From JBKBKC01 sp046294265 (lineage in GTDB: Bacteria; Pseudomonadota; Alphaproteobacteria; Rhodobacterales; Rhodobacteraceae), in NCBI GenBank assembly GCA_046294265.1, contig JBKBKC010000005.1, positions 124,001 through 188,000 of the forward strand: a stretch of 64,000 nucleotides of DNA. Direction: 5' to 3'. The number at the start of each line of letters is the position of its first letter. The stretch's first letter is position 1. The notes below the pieces were generated by a model that was given only the letters and a program-made list of their open reading frames with translations, was not told the DNA's origin and made no database searches. Both the position numbers and the translations under genes were made by a program. This document shows, piece by piece, positions 51,419-59,574 of the stretch.

Positions 51419-52012
51419 GTGGTGGGAGTGCAAGGCGAATTCAGGACCACATTCGTGCGCGAGCCTTCCGCGCTGAAACACTGGCCCGCGCTGGTGCTGA
51501 ACGCGGATTATCGCCCGCTGTCCTATTATCCGCTGTCGCTGTGGCCCTGGCAGGAGGCGGTGAAGGCGGCTTTCCTAGACCGGGTGCAGATCGTGGCCGA
51601 ATACGATCAGGTCGTGCGAAGCCAGAGGCGCGAGATACGCATTCCCTCGGTCGTGGTGCTGAGGGACTATGTGAAACCCCAGAAGCGCGTGGCCTTCACG
51701 CGCTTCAATCTTTTCCTGCGGGACGAGTTCTGTTGCCAGTATTGCGGGGCAAAGGGCGATCTCACGTTCGACCATGTGGTGCCGCGATCCCGGGGCGGTG
51801 TGACAAGCTGGGAAAACGTTGTGGCCGCCTGTTCACCCTGCAACCTGCGCAAGGGCAACCGGACGGTCAAGCAGGTGGGGTTCCATCTGGCCCGGAAGCC
51901 CCGCGCGCCGACGGCGGATGAGATGCAGATGCACGGGCGGAGGTTTCCGCCGAACCACCTGCACGACAGCTGGCTGGATTACCTCTACTGGGACGCCGAA
52001 CTGGACGCCTGA
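51419..52012 (+). CDS. HNH endonuclease
   Basis: About 197 residues. GTG at 51419 or 51422 follows ACGGAGA; a further GTG at 51428 is possible. The N-terminal half (ALVLNADYRPLSYYPLSLWPWQEAVKAAF) is the conserved lead domain of this alphaproteobacterial group. The HNH motif is CQYCGAKGDLTFDHVVPRSRGG...NVVAACSPCNLRKGNR, with two zinc CxxC pairs and the catalytic DH. Usually a chromosomal housekeeping-type gene rather than a mobile element. No methylase partner is nearby. Confidence 0.88.
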   Translation: MVGVQGEFRTTFVREPSALKHWPALVLNADYRPLSYYPLSLWPWQEAVKAAFLDRVQIVAEYDQVVRSQRREIRIPSVVVLRDYVKPQKRVAFTRFNLFLRDEFCCQYCGAKGDLTFDHVVPRSRGGVTSWENVVAACSPCNLRKGNRTVKQVGFHLARKPRAPTADEMQMHGRRFPPNHLHDSWLDYLYWDAELDA

Positions 52013-52154
52013 GGCGGGTTGGCGGCTGTGGGCGAATGGGCACCTCCGTCCGCGTAGAGAAAACATTTACCTTTTACGTCGATCTGTGAGGAGCCTGTGC
52101 AGCACGGTCGCCAGGCGCGCTGCAGAGGCACGGGTTCTTGGCGCGGGAGGTTGC

Positions 52155-54062
52155 ATGCAAAAGGACATTTCGGCGGGGCAAGAGGGGCATGCGCCGAAAG
52201 TGCGCGCGTTGAGCGCGGGCGACGTGCTGCGGGCCGCCGCGCTGGTTCTTGCGACGGCGCTGATCGGTGTGATGATCTTTGTGCTGAGCGTGGCCGCGAT
52301 TTCGGGTCTCGGACCGGACGGTATGACACCCGCGGCGCTGGAGCCCGGTCTTGGCCTGTCAAATCAGGCACTCGGGGTGGCTTTTGCCCTGGCCGGGGCC
52401 TTTGCCTCGACGGTGGTTGCCTATGCCGCGCTGAAGGCGCAATCCACCGCGAACATCGCCCAGATGCAGGCGGAAACCGCGCGCGAGGATCTGGCCTTGC
52501 GGGATGCGCGCCAGCGCCAGTATGCCGAATACCGGGCGGATTTCGCGCGGCATGTGGACGTGATCGCGGCGATCAGGGATGTCTTTTCCAGCGCCCAGCA
52601 GGTGGTGGAGGAGGCTCTGGACGAGGTTGTGCGGCACCTGTCCGCGCCGCAGGCAGGCCCGGTGAACGATGTGACCGACCGCAGCACCGCCGTCATCATC
52701 GCCGCGCATCAGCGGTTCTGGGACAGGGTGCGCCGGGCGAATGAAGCGGCCACACCGAAACTCGCGCTGGATGCCGTCTGGATCGAACGGTTCACGCAAC
52801 CGTCGCGGCGGACGTCGCGGCTCGCCCTGATCGCGGGACATTTCGGCTTTTTCCGGCAGCAGACCCCGACGGCGGCGGAGCTGAGCCCGGGTTTGCTGTC
52901 GGGGATGGGCACCCCCATGACCTCGGCGGTCGCGAGCGACATCATGCTGCTGGCACGGCTGGCCACGGCGGGCTTTGCCCAAGAGCAACTGCGCAAGAGG
53001 GTCAAGGTCCAGGTGGCCGAGGTTGCCTTTGTGCCGCCAAAGACCTTGGCGGGAGTGCGGGAGGACATGAACATCGCGGTGGCTTCGGTCGGCGATCTTG
53101 CGGCGCGCCAGAGCGAGGTGATTGACCTCTCCACGACGGCACATTCCCTGATGGACCAACTTGAGACGCTGCATGGCGCGCTGGAACCCGACGCGCTGTC
53201 GCGGATGACCGCGGGGGCGCTGTCGCCGCAGCTGGAGGATGCGGCAGAGGCGCTGTCCCGCCTTGCCCAAGATGCGCGCGACCTGCGCGCGTCGCTGCCC
53301 GATCCCGGCATGATCGTCATGTCGCTGGACCAGGCGCATGGGCAGATCGAAAGGCTGTTCGACGAGATCAACGAAAGCCTGGCCAGCATGACCAGCAGGC
53401 TGGAAGAGGCGAACAAGCAGTTGACGCCGCGCGGCATGGCCGATCTCGCGCTGCGGCGGCACGATGCGGGGCGCGACGGGCAGGTGGTTATCAGCCTTGT
53501 CGCCTTTGTCGCAGGGTCCATCGTGCTGCCTGACGGGGCGCTCCTTTGCGCGATGGACGAGGACGACAGGCTTTGGAAGCTGAACCTCGGGCTGGCGCTG
53601 CTGGGCGATCTGACGGCGATGTATGTGGACCGCTGCAACGAGGGCGGGGCGGAGGCCGATGCCAACCCGGACACGGTGCGGTTGATCGACATGGCGCGTC
53701 TGGTGGGCGATGACGAGGTGGTGGTCGCGGCCCGGTCGCGCAGGCGCTATGGGGATGATCGAGCGAGCCTGATCGGCCGCCTGCCGGTCGCGTTCGATGC
53801 GATCTGGCAGCAGTTGCGCGAACACCCGCAGGCGTTGTTGTCCCAGCTGGCCTTTCCGTCGCACAGCGCGCCGCTGGCTCCGTTTCAGGTGCCGGGCATG
53901 TGTGCGCCCGGCACGGAGGACACCGATACCATCGCGCGGGTCTTTGCCGGCAGGGACAGCGCGAAGATGCGGCTTGCGCTGGAGCCGGTGCTGCTTGAGC
54001 GCGCCTCCATCCGTGACGAAAACCTTGAGCGGATCGGGTCGAAAGAGGATATACCGTGGTGA
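52155..54062 (+). CDS. Uncharacterised two-helix membrane protein with long cytoplasmic part
   Basis: 635 residues from the ATG at 52155 with GGGAGG 4 bases before. Not recognised. Residues ~24-50 (RAAALVLATALIGVMIFVLS) and ~74-95 (ALGVAFALAGAFASTVVAYA) are membrane helices. A charged helical stretch follows (AQMQAETAREDLALRDARQR) and further heptad-like helices at ~310-440 (LMDQLETLHGALEPD, QAHGQIERLFDEINESLASM). The C-terminal ~200 residues look globular. The layout, paired helices then helical cytosolic domains, recalls sensor or abortive-infection-type membrane proteins, but no family motif is present. Preceded by an AT-rich stretch (GAAAACATTTACCTTTTACG) likely to hold its promoter. Confidence 0.75.
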   Translation: MQKDISAGQEGHAPKVRALSAGDVLRAAALVLATALIGVMIFVLSVAAISGLGPDGMTPAALEPGLGLSNQALGVAFALAGAFASTVVAYAALKAQSTANIAQMQAETAREDLALRDARQRQYAEYRADFARHVDVIAAIRDVFSSAQQVVEEALDEVVRHLSAPQAGPVNDVTDRSTAVIIAAHQRFWDRVRRANEAATPKLALDAVWIERFTQPSRRTSRLALIAGHFGFFRQQTPTAAELSPGLLSGMGTPMTSAVASDIMLLARLATAGFAQEQLRKRVKVQVAEVAFVPPKTLAGVREDMNIAVASVGDLAARQSEVIDLSTTAHSLMDQLETLHGALEPDALSRMTAGALSPQLEDAAEALSRLAQDARDLRASLPDPGMIVMSLDQAHGQIERLFDEINESLASMTSRLEEANKQLTPRGMADLALRRHDAGRDGQVVISLVAFVAGSIVLPDGALLCAMDEDDRLWKLNLGLALLGDLTAMYVDRCNEGGAEADANPDTVRLIDMARLVGDDEVVVAARSRRRYGDDRASLIGRLPVAFDAIWQQLREHPQALLSQLAFPSHSAPLAPFQVPGMCAPGTEDTDTIARVFAGRDSAKMRLALEPVLLERASIRDENLERIGSKEDIPW

Positions 54063-54120
54063 TGGCGCGGCCGCGTGGTGCTAACGCTGGACACGGGTCG
54101 GGAAACACGGTAGTTCCCCG

Positions 54121-54136
54121 CCGTTAGCGCTAACGG
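54121..54136. promoter_or_regulatory. LacI-family-type operator upstream of zwf
   Basis: CCGTTAGCGCTAACGG is a perfect 16-bp palindrome with the central CG pair typical of LacI/GalR-family operators, 24 bases before the zwf start. A related half-site TGCTAACGCT is at 54079-54088, about 42 bases upstream. Repression of zwf-pgl-pgi by a sugar- or gluconate-responsive LacI protein is inferred; no such regulator gene is in the window. Confidence 0.65.
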
Positions 54137-54160
54137 GCGTTTCGTCACTCCGGGGGTTTC

Positions 54161-55615
54161 ATGGTTTCGCGCGTCATCCCGGTCGAACCCTTCGACCTTG
54201 TGATCTTCGGCGGCACGGGGGACCTTGCCCGTCGGAAGATCTTTCCGGGCCTCTATCGGCGTTTCCTTGACGGCCAGATGCCGCCCGAGGCACGCATCAT
54301 CGGCGCTGCGCGCAGCGACATGACCAAAGAGGGCTTTCGCGACACCATACGCGCGGCTATCGGCAGCTTTGTCGCCGAAGGCAAGCGCGATGAGGCGCAG
54401 ATCGAGGCCTTTCTGGCCACGGTGTCCTACGTTGCGATTGACGCAACGGGCGAGGCGGGCTGGCCAGAGCTGCGGGCGGCGATGCGGGCTGACGTGGTGC
54501 AGGCGTTCTACTTTTCTGTCGCGCCCAGCCTGTTCGGCCCTTTGGCCGAGCGGTTGCACCTGCATGAGATTGCCGGGCCGCATGCGCGGATCGTGGTGGA
54601 AAAGCCGTTCGGGCGCGATCTGGCCTCCGCCCGTGCGCTGAACGCCACGCTGGCCGAGCACTTTGCCGAGCGCCAGATTTACCGGATCGACCATTATCTG
54701 GGCAAGGAGACGGTGCAGAACCTGATGGCGGTGCGCTTTGCCAATATCCTGTTCGAGCCGATCTGGAAGGCGCAGTATATCGACCATGTGCAGATCACTG
54801 TGGCCGAAACCGTGGGGGTCGAGGGGCGGGGGGCCTATTACGACCGATCGGGCGCCATGCGGGACATGGTGCAGAACCACATGATGCAGCTGTTGTGCCT
54901 GATCGCGATGGAGCCGCCCTATCACTTTGACCCCGACGCCGTGCGCGACGAAAAGCTTAAGGTGATCCGCGCGCTGGACGCGGTGGAGCGGACGGACATC
55001 GTGCGGGGGCAGTATCTGGCGAACGGGACGGGGACTGGGTATCTGGAGCATGCGGAAAACCCGGCCAGCACCACCGAAAGCTATATCGCGCTGAAGGTGT
55101 CGGTGTCGAACTGGCGCTGGAAGGGCACGCCGTTCTATCTGCGCACCGGCAAGCGGCTGCGCGCGCGCACCTCCGAGATTGCGGTGACGTTCAAGGAGCC
55201 GCCGCATTCCATCTTTGACGACGCGAAAGGGTGGAAGGAGAATGTGCTGGTGATCCGGCTGCAGCCGAACGAGGGGATGACGCTGAGCGTGATGATCAAG
55301 GAGCCGGGTCCGGGGGGGATGCGCCTGACCTCGGTGCCCCTGGACATGAGTTTTGCCAATGTTCTGGGGGCGGAGGCGGCAGATGCGCCGGACGCCTATG
55401 AGCGGCTGATCATGGATGTGATCCGGGGCAACCAGACCCTGTTCATGCGCGGCGACGAGGTGGAGGCCGCCTGGGCCTGGACCGATCCCATCATCGACGC
55501 CTGGGAGGCGGCGGGCGACCGGCCGCGCGGCTATGATCCGGGGTCGTCGGGGCCGGAGGATGCGCTGATGCTCCTGCACCGGGATGGGCGGCGCTGGCGG
55601 GAAATACGCGAATGA
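54161..55615 (+). CDS. zwf: Glucose-6-phosphate 1-dehydrogenase
   Basis: 484 residues. Oxidises glucose-6-phosphate to 6-phosphogluconolactone with NAD(P)+. LVIFGGTGDLARRKIFPGLY nucleotide motif, VVEKPFGRDLASA, and RIDHYLGKETVQN with the substrate-binding Lys and catalytic His. First gene of zwf-pgl-pgi; the LacI-type palindrome is just upstream. Its end overlaps pgl by ATGA. Confidence 0.97.
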   Translation: MVSRVIPVEPFDLVIFGGTGDLARRKIFPGLYRRFLDGQMPPEARIIGAARSDMTKEGFRDTIRAAIGSFVAEGKRDEAQIEAFLATVSYVAIDATGEAGWPELRAAMRADVVQAFYFSVAPSLFGPLAERLHLHEIAGPHARIVVEKPFGRDLASARALNATLAEHFAERQIYRIDHYLGKETVQNLMAVRFANILFEPIWKAQYIDHVQITVAETVGVEGRGAYYDRSGAMRDMVQNHMMQLLCLIAMEPPYHFDPDAVRDEKLKVIRALDAVERTDIVRGQYLANGTGTGYLEHAENPASTTESYIALKVSVSNWRWKGTPFYLRTGKRLRARTSEIAVTFKEPPHSIFDDAKGWKENVLVIRLQPNEGMTLSVMIKEPGPGGMRLTSVPLDMSFANVLGAEAADAPDAYERLIMDVIRGNQTLFMRGDEVEAAWAWTDPIIDAWEAAGDRPRGYDPGSSGPEDALMLLHRDGRRWREIRE

Positions 55616-56283
55616 ACATTCAGGAATACCCCGACCGCGAGTTCCTGCACCTTGGCCTTGCGAATGTGATCGCGGGGCAACTGGCCGATTTCCTGCGGCG
55701 CGAGGGGCGCGCCACGTTCTGTGTGCCCGGCGGCACCACGCCCGGGCCGGTGTTCGACACGCTGTCGGGGGTGGACATCGACTGGGCCTCGGTCGCTGTG
55801 TTCCTGAACGACGAACGCTGGGTGCCTGAGGATAGCCCCCGGTCGAACACACGGCTGTTGCGGGAGCGGCTGTTGGTGGGGCGGGCGGCGGCGGCGCGGC
55901 TGGTGCCCCTCTATGCGCCGGGGGAGGTGCCGGAGGAGCGGCTGGAGGATCTGTCGGCGGGGATCGCGGCAGAGCTGCCGATCTCGGTCCTGCTCCTGGG
56001 CATGGGTGCGGACATGCACACCGCCTCGCTGTTTCCCGGCGCGGACCTGCTGGCGCGGGCCCTCGCCCCCGATGCGCCGGCACTGATGGCGTTAAGGGCT
56101 GATGCGGCGGGCGAGCCGCGTGTGACGCTGACCGCGCGGGTGCTGGCCGAGGCCATGCATATCCACATCCTGATCACCGGCGCAGATAAACGCGCGGCGC
56201 TGGAGCGGGCGGCGAGCCTCTCGCCGCTGGAGGCGCCGGTGCGCGCCGTCCTCGGCAACGCAACCGTGCATTGGGCGGAGTAG
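55612..56283 (+). CDS. pgl: 6-phosphogluconolactonase
   Basis: 223 residues. Hydrolyses the lactone made by Zwf. CVPGGTTPGPVFDTLS, AVFLNDERWVPEDSPRSN, LLGMGADMHTASLFPG (the GMGxDxHxASxFPG block) are the DevB-type signatures. ATGA overlap with zwf; pgi follows after the TAG. Confidence 0.95.
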   Translation: MNIQEYPDREFLHLGLANVIAGQLADFLRREGRATFCVPGGTTPGPVFDTLSGVDIDWASVAVFLNDERWVPEDSPRSNTRLLRERLLVGRAAAARLVPLYAPGEVPEERLEDLSAGIAAELPISVLLLGMGADMHTASLFPGADLLARALAPDAPALMALRADAAGEPRVTLTARVLAEAMHIHILITGADKRAALERAASLSPLEAPVRAVLGNATVHWAE

Positions 56284-56286
56284 GTG

Positions 56287-57903
56287 ATGCGGAAACAATG
56301 GGATGCCTTGCGGGCCTATCACGCGGGCGTGGCGGATCGGCCGATCCTGAGCCTCTTCGGGGATGCCGGTCGGGCGGCGGAATTCACCGCTCAGGCGGAC
56401 GGGATGCGCCTCGACTATGCCAAGACGGCGATCGACGCAAAGGCGCGCGGGTTGCTTTTGGCGCTGGCGGACGCCGCGGGGGTCGAGGCGAAGCGGGACG
56501 CGATGTTCGCGGGCGCCCGGATCAACGAGACCGAGGGGCGGGCCGTGCTGCACACCGCGCTGCGCGCGGGGCCCGGAGCGGTGGTGATGGTGAACGGCGC
56601 GGATGTGATGCCGGGGGTGCGCGCAACATTTGCGCGGATGGCGCAGTTTGCGCGGGCGGTGCGGTCGGGGGTCTTCACAGGGCAGGGCGGGCGGATCGCG
56701 GATGTGGTGAACATCGGAATCGGCGGGTCGGACCTTGGCCCGGCCATGGCCACGCTGGCGCTGGCGCCCTGTCACGACGGGCCACGCGTGCATTTCGTGT
56801 CGAATGTGGACGGGGCGCATATCGCCGACACGCTGCGCGGGCTGGACCCTGCGACGACGCTGGTGATCGTCGCCTCCAAGACCTTCACCACCATCGAGAC
56901 GATGACCAATGCCGATACGGCCAAGCGCTGGATGGCAGGGGCGGTGGCCGATCCGGGGGCGCAGTTCGCGGCGGTGTCCACCGCGGCCGAGAAGACGGCA
57001 GCCTACGGCATTGATGGTGAACGGGTGTTCGGGTTCGAGGATTGGGTAGGCGGGCGCTATTCGGTCTGGGGGCCGATCGGGCTCTCGCTGATGATTGCCG
57101 TGGGGCCAGAGGCGTTTGACGAGTTCCTCGCCGGCGGGCGGGCGATGGATGATCACTTCCGCAGCACGCCCTTGGGACAGAACCTGCCGGTGATGCTTGC
57201 TCTGGTCGGCATCTGGCACAACCAGATCTGCGGCCATGCCACCCGCGCGGTGCTGCCCTATGACCAGCGGCTGTCGCGGTTGCCCGCCTATCTGCAACAG
57301 CTGGAGATGGAGTCGAACGGCAAGCGGGTGGGCATGGACGGGGCCGATCTGGGCATCCATTCCGGCCCCGTGGTCTGGGGCGAGCCGGGCACCAACGGTC
57401 AGCATGCCTTCTATCAGTTGATCCATCAGGGCACGCGGGTCGTGCCGTGTGAGTTTCTTGTCGCGCGCGTGGGGCACGAACCCGATCTCGCGCATCAGCA
57501 TCTCCTTCTGGTGTCGAACTGTCTGGCGCAGGCCGAAGCGCTGATGCGCGGGCGGTCGCTGGAGGAGGCGACGGCCATCATGGCGGCCAAAGGGCTGGCG
57601 GGGGTGGAACTGGACCGGCAGGCACGGCACCGGGTGTTTCCGGGCAACCGCCCCTCGACCGTGCTGGCCTATGACCGGCTGACGCCCTTCGTGCTGGGCC
57701 AGATCATCGCCCTTTATGAACACCGGGTGTTCGTGGAGGGGGTGATCCTGGGGATCAATTCCTATGACCAGTGGGGGGTGGAACTGGGCAAGGAGCTGGC
57801 GCTGGCCTTGCAACCGATGCTGGAGGGGCGGCAGGGCACGGAGGGAAAGGACGGATCGACGGCGGCGCTTGTGGCCTGGGCGCGGGGGCAGTGCCGAGCC
57901 TGA
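56287..57903 (+). CDS. pgi: Glucose-6-phosphate isomerase
   Basis: 538 residues from the ATG at 56287 (a GTG at 56284 would add one residue). Interconverts glucose-6-phosphate and fructose-6-phosphate. NIGIGGSDLGPAMA, VASKTFTTIETMTNA, GGRYSVWGPIGLSLMIA and the catalytic HSGPVVWGEPGTNGQHAFYQLIHQG region are intact; GINSYDQWGVELGKELA closes the protein. Followed by a double hairpin. Confidence 0.97.
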   Translation: MRKQWDALRAYHAGVADRPILSLFGDAGRAAEFTAQADGMRLDYAKTAIDAKARGLLLALADAAGVEAKRDAMFAGARINETEGRAVLHTALRAGPGAVVMVNGADVMPGVRATFARMAQFARAVRSGVFTGQGGRIADVVNIGIGGSDLGPAMATLALAPCHDGPRVHFVSNVDGAHIADTLRGLDPATTLVIVASKTFTTIETMTNADTAKRWMAGAVADPGAQFAAVSTAAEKTAAYGIDGERVFGFEDWVGGRYSVWGPIGLSLMIAVGPEAFDEFLAGGRAMDDHFRSTPLGQNLPVMLALVGIWHNQICGHATRAVLPYDQRLSRLPAYLQQLEMESNGKRVGMDGADLGIHSGPVVWGEPGTNGQHAFYQLIHQGTRVVPCEFLVARVGHEPDLAHQHLLLVSNCLAQAEALMRGRSLEEATAIMAAKGLAGVELDRQARHRVFPGNRPSTVLAYDRLTPFVLGQIIALYEHRVFVEGVILGINSYDQWGVELGKELALALQPMLEGRQGTEGKDGSTAALVAWARGQCRA

Positions 57904-57918
57904 CGACCGGGGAAACCA

Positions 57919-57968
57919 GCAAATTCCTTCAACAAGGAATTTGCAAAATCCTTCCTTGAAGGATTTTG
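57919..57968. repeat. Paired AAATTCCTT-type hairpins after pgi
   Basis: Two adjacent stem-loops: GCAAATTCCTT / AAGGAATTTGC with loop CAAC (57919-57944) and CAAAATCCTTC / GAAGGATTTTG with loop CTT (57944-57968). The first arm is identical to the arm at 44142. Placed between convergent genes, it can serve as a two-way terminator. Confidence 0.8.
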
Positions 57969-57988
57969 GGGCGCGACCTTGCCGAGCG

Positions 57989-59437
57989 TCAGCGCTTTTT
58001 CTTCGCCTGCTTTTCGCACTCGTCCTTGACGGCCTTGATGAGCTTCTGGTTGGTCGCAAAAGCGGACAGGGCCTTTTTCTCGATCTGTTCGGGGCTTTCC
58101 GAACCGCTGGAGCTCGACAGCACCTGGTCATAAACCTTGCCGCCCACCTCCTTGGACACCTCGCCGAATACCTTGCCGAAAGCCTCGATCAGGTCCTTGT
58201 CGGTGGCCTTCTCTCCAAGGCTTTTCAGCAGGTCCTTCTTGACGGAAGAGGACAGCGCGCCCACCAGTTGCTTGCCCGCGAAATCGCCCAGTTTCTCCAG
58301 CTTCTTGAAGGGCCCCGCGGTGACCACCTCCTTGGCGACGATCTGGCAGAACTTGTCGAAGGTGAGGCCGGTGGCGTTGGATCTGTAGGCCTTCAGCGTC
58401 TCCTTCATCACCCCTTCGAGGATGTCCTTGCCGTTGGCCTTGAAGTAGTTGATCACCCATTGCACGACGACCTTTTCGGACGCCTTCCTGAACATCTCGC
58501 CGCCCAGGCGCTTGGCGACCTCGGGGCCGATCTTGGCGAGGATCTTGTCGGCCGCACCGCCCTTGATCAGCGCGCCGATGGAGCCGCCGATGAAGGCATC
58601 CTTGAGCACATTGAGGCTCGCGTCGCCGATCCCCCGCGACTGGCCCGCAATGCCCTTGCCGACCTCGTTGGCAATGGCCTCCACCGCCCCGGTGCCCGCG
58701 CCCGCCACCACGCCCGCCGCGACGGCACCCAGGCCATAGCTCGCGGCCACCGGGGCCGCGATGATGCCCACGGTGACAAAAGACCCGTCGCGCACCAGTT
58801 CCAGCCCGGTCACGATCTTTTCGCCACCGTCGATGATCGTGGACACATAGGCCTTCATCTCGGCGCGGGCCTTGTTCGCCTCCGCCTGCGCCTTGGGGAA
58901 CACCAGCGCAAAGCCCTTGAGGTTGCCCGCGTCGAGGAGTTTCTGCGCCGAACCGGCAGAGGCCTCCGCCCCCTTGATCACCGTCTCGGAGGGCAGTTTC
59001 GCGCCCTTGAACGCCTCGATGCACCAGCCGACGATATACTGGTCCGAGCGCAGCTTCTTCATGTCGTCGTAGAGGATCCGCGCCTCTTCCACGGCACTTT
59101 TCAGCTGCATCATGGGAATGCGGAACTCGCCCTTCACGCGGTTGATCAGCGCGCGGTGGTCGGCCTCGGTCAGCAGATAGACCTTGCCGCCCACGGTCAC
59201 CTGCCATTTCGGCTGGTCCTGGTTCGCGACCTTGCGCAGGATGTCCATCACCTTGTCGTCCAGCACCCCGGTTGGGCGCAGGCCGCTTTCGATCTGGAAC
59301 TGCTTGATGGCGGCGACGGTGGCCTTGTCGAATGCCCCGCTCTCGGCCGTCCGGGATTGACGCGAAGCCTTGTTCAAGAGCTTCTGTGCTTCCAGAACCA
59401 CCTCGGAGGAGGTGTCGGGCTGGGCAAGGACGGCCAT
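57989..59437 (-). CDS. Peptidoglycan-binding-domain protein with toxin-like central region
   Basis: 482 residues, no signal peptide. Residues ~10-68 are a PG_binding_1 domain (EVVLEAQKLLNKASRQSRTA, AAIKQFQIESGLRPTGVLDDK). Residues ~205-285 are Gly/Ala-rich and hydrophobic (TVGIIAAPVAASYGLGAVAA, VVAGAGTGAVEAIANEVGKG), like the membrane-active or pre-toxin segments of polymorphic toxins. The C-terminal ~200 residues are Lys-rich helices ending CEKQAKKKR. The protein could be an injected or contact-delivered effector, or a cytosolic protein that meets peptidoglycan after lysis; this is inference. It is a single gene. An inverted repeat at 59480-59494 overlaps a TATAGA box upstream. Confidence 0.7.
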   Translation of the reverse strand: MAVLAQPDTSSEVVLEAQKLLNKASRQSRTAESGAFDKATVAAIKQFQIESGLRPTGVLDDKVMDILRKVANQDQPKWQVTVGGKVYLLTEADHRALINRVKGEFRIPMMQLKSAVEEARILYDDMKKLRSDQYIVGWCIEAFKGAKLPSETVIKGAEASAGSAQKLLDAGNLKGFALVFPKAQAEANKARAEMKAYVSTIIDGGEKIVTGLELVRDGSFVTVGIIAAPVAASYGLGAVAAGVVAGAGTGAVEAIANEVGKGIAGQSRGIGDASLNVLKDAFIGGSIGALIKGGAADKILAKIGPEVAKRLGGEMFRKASEKVVVQWVINYFKANGKDILEGVMKETLKAYRSNATGLTFDKFCQIVAKEVVTAGPFKKLEKLGDFAGKQLVGALSSSVKKDLLKSLGEKATDKDLIEAFGKVFGEVSKEVGGKVYDQVLSSSSGSESPEQIEKKALSAFATNQKLIKAVKDECEKQAKKKR

Positions 59438-59479
59438 CGCATTATTCCTTTCACGGGAGGCTTGCGCACCCGCAATCTA

Positions 59480-59494
59480 TATCGTTCGACGATA
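59480..59494. promoter_or_regulatory. Inverted repeat overlapping a TATAGA box upstream of the PG-binding gene
   Basis: TATCGT-TCG-ACGATA is a perfect 6+3+6 inverted repeat, 43 bases before the start at 59437. On the minus strand it runs into TATAGA (59481-59476), a fair -10 box, while no good -35 is seen, the arrangement expected for a regulated promoter. AAGGAAT ahead of the ATG is the ribosome site. Confidence 0.45.
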
Positions 59495-59574
59495 GCGGGC
59501 GGCGCGGGCGCGCGCAACGCGGGAAATCCTTACCGTTGCGACATTTCGTGGCATGTTCCGTGCAGAACGCAGCC

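Noticed and set aside
53885..56083. 732-codon frame antisense to zwf and pgl
   Set aside because: It spans two well-defined genes on the other strand and is His/Arg/Pro-rich with no motif.
56092..58131. 679-codon frame antisense to pgi
   Set aside because: Shadow of pgi; its start lies inside the neighbouring gene and it has no ribosome site.
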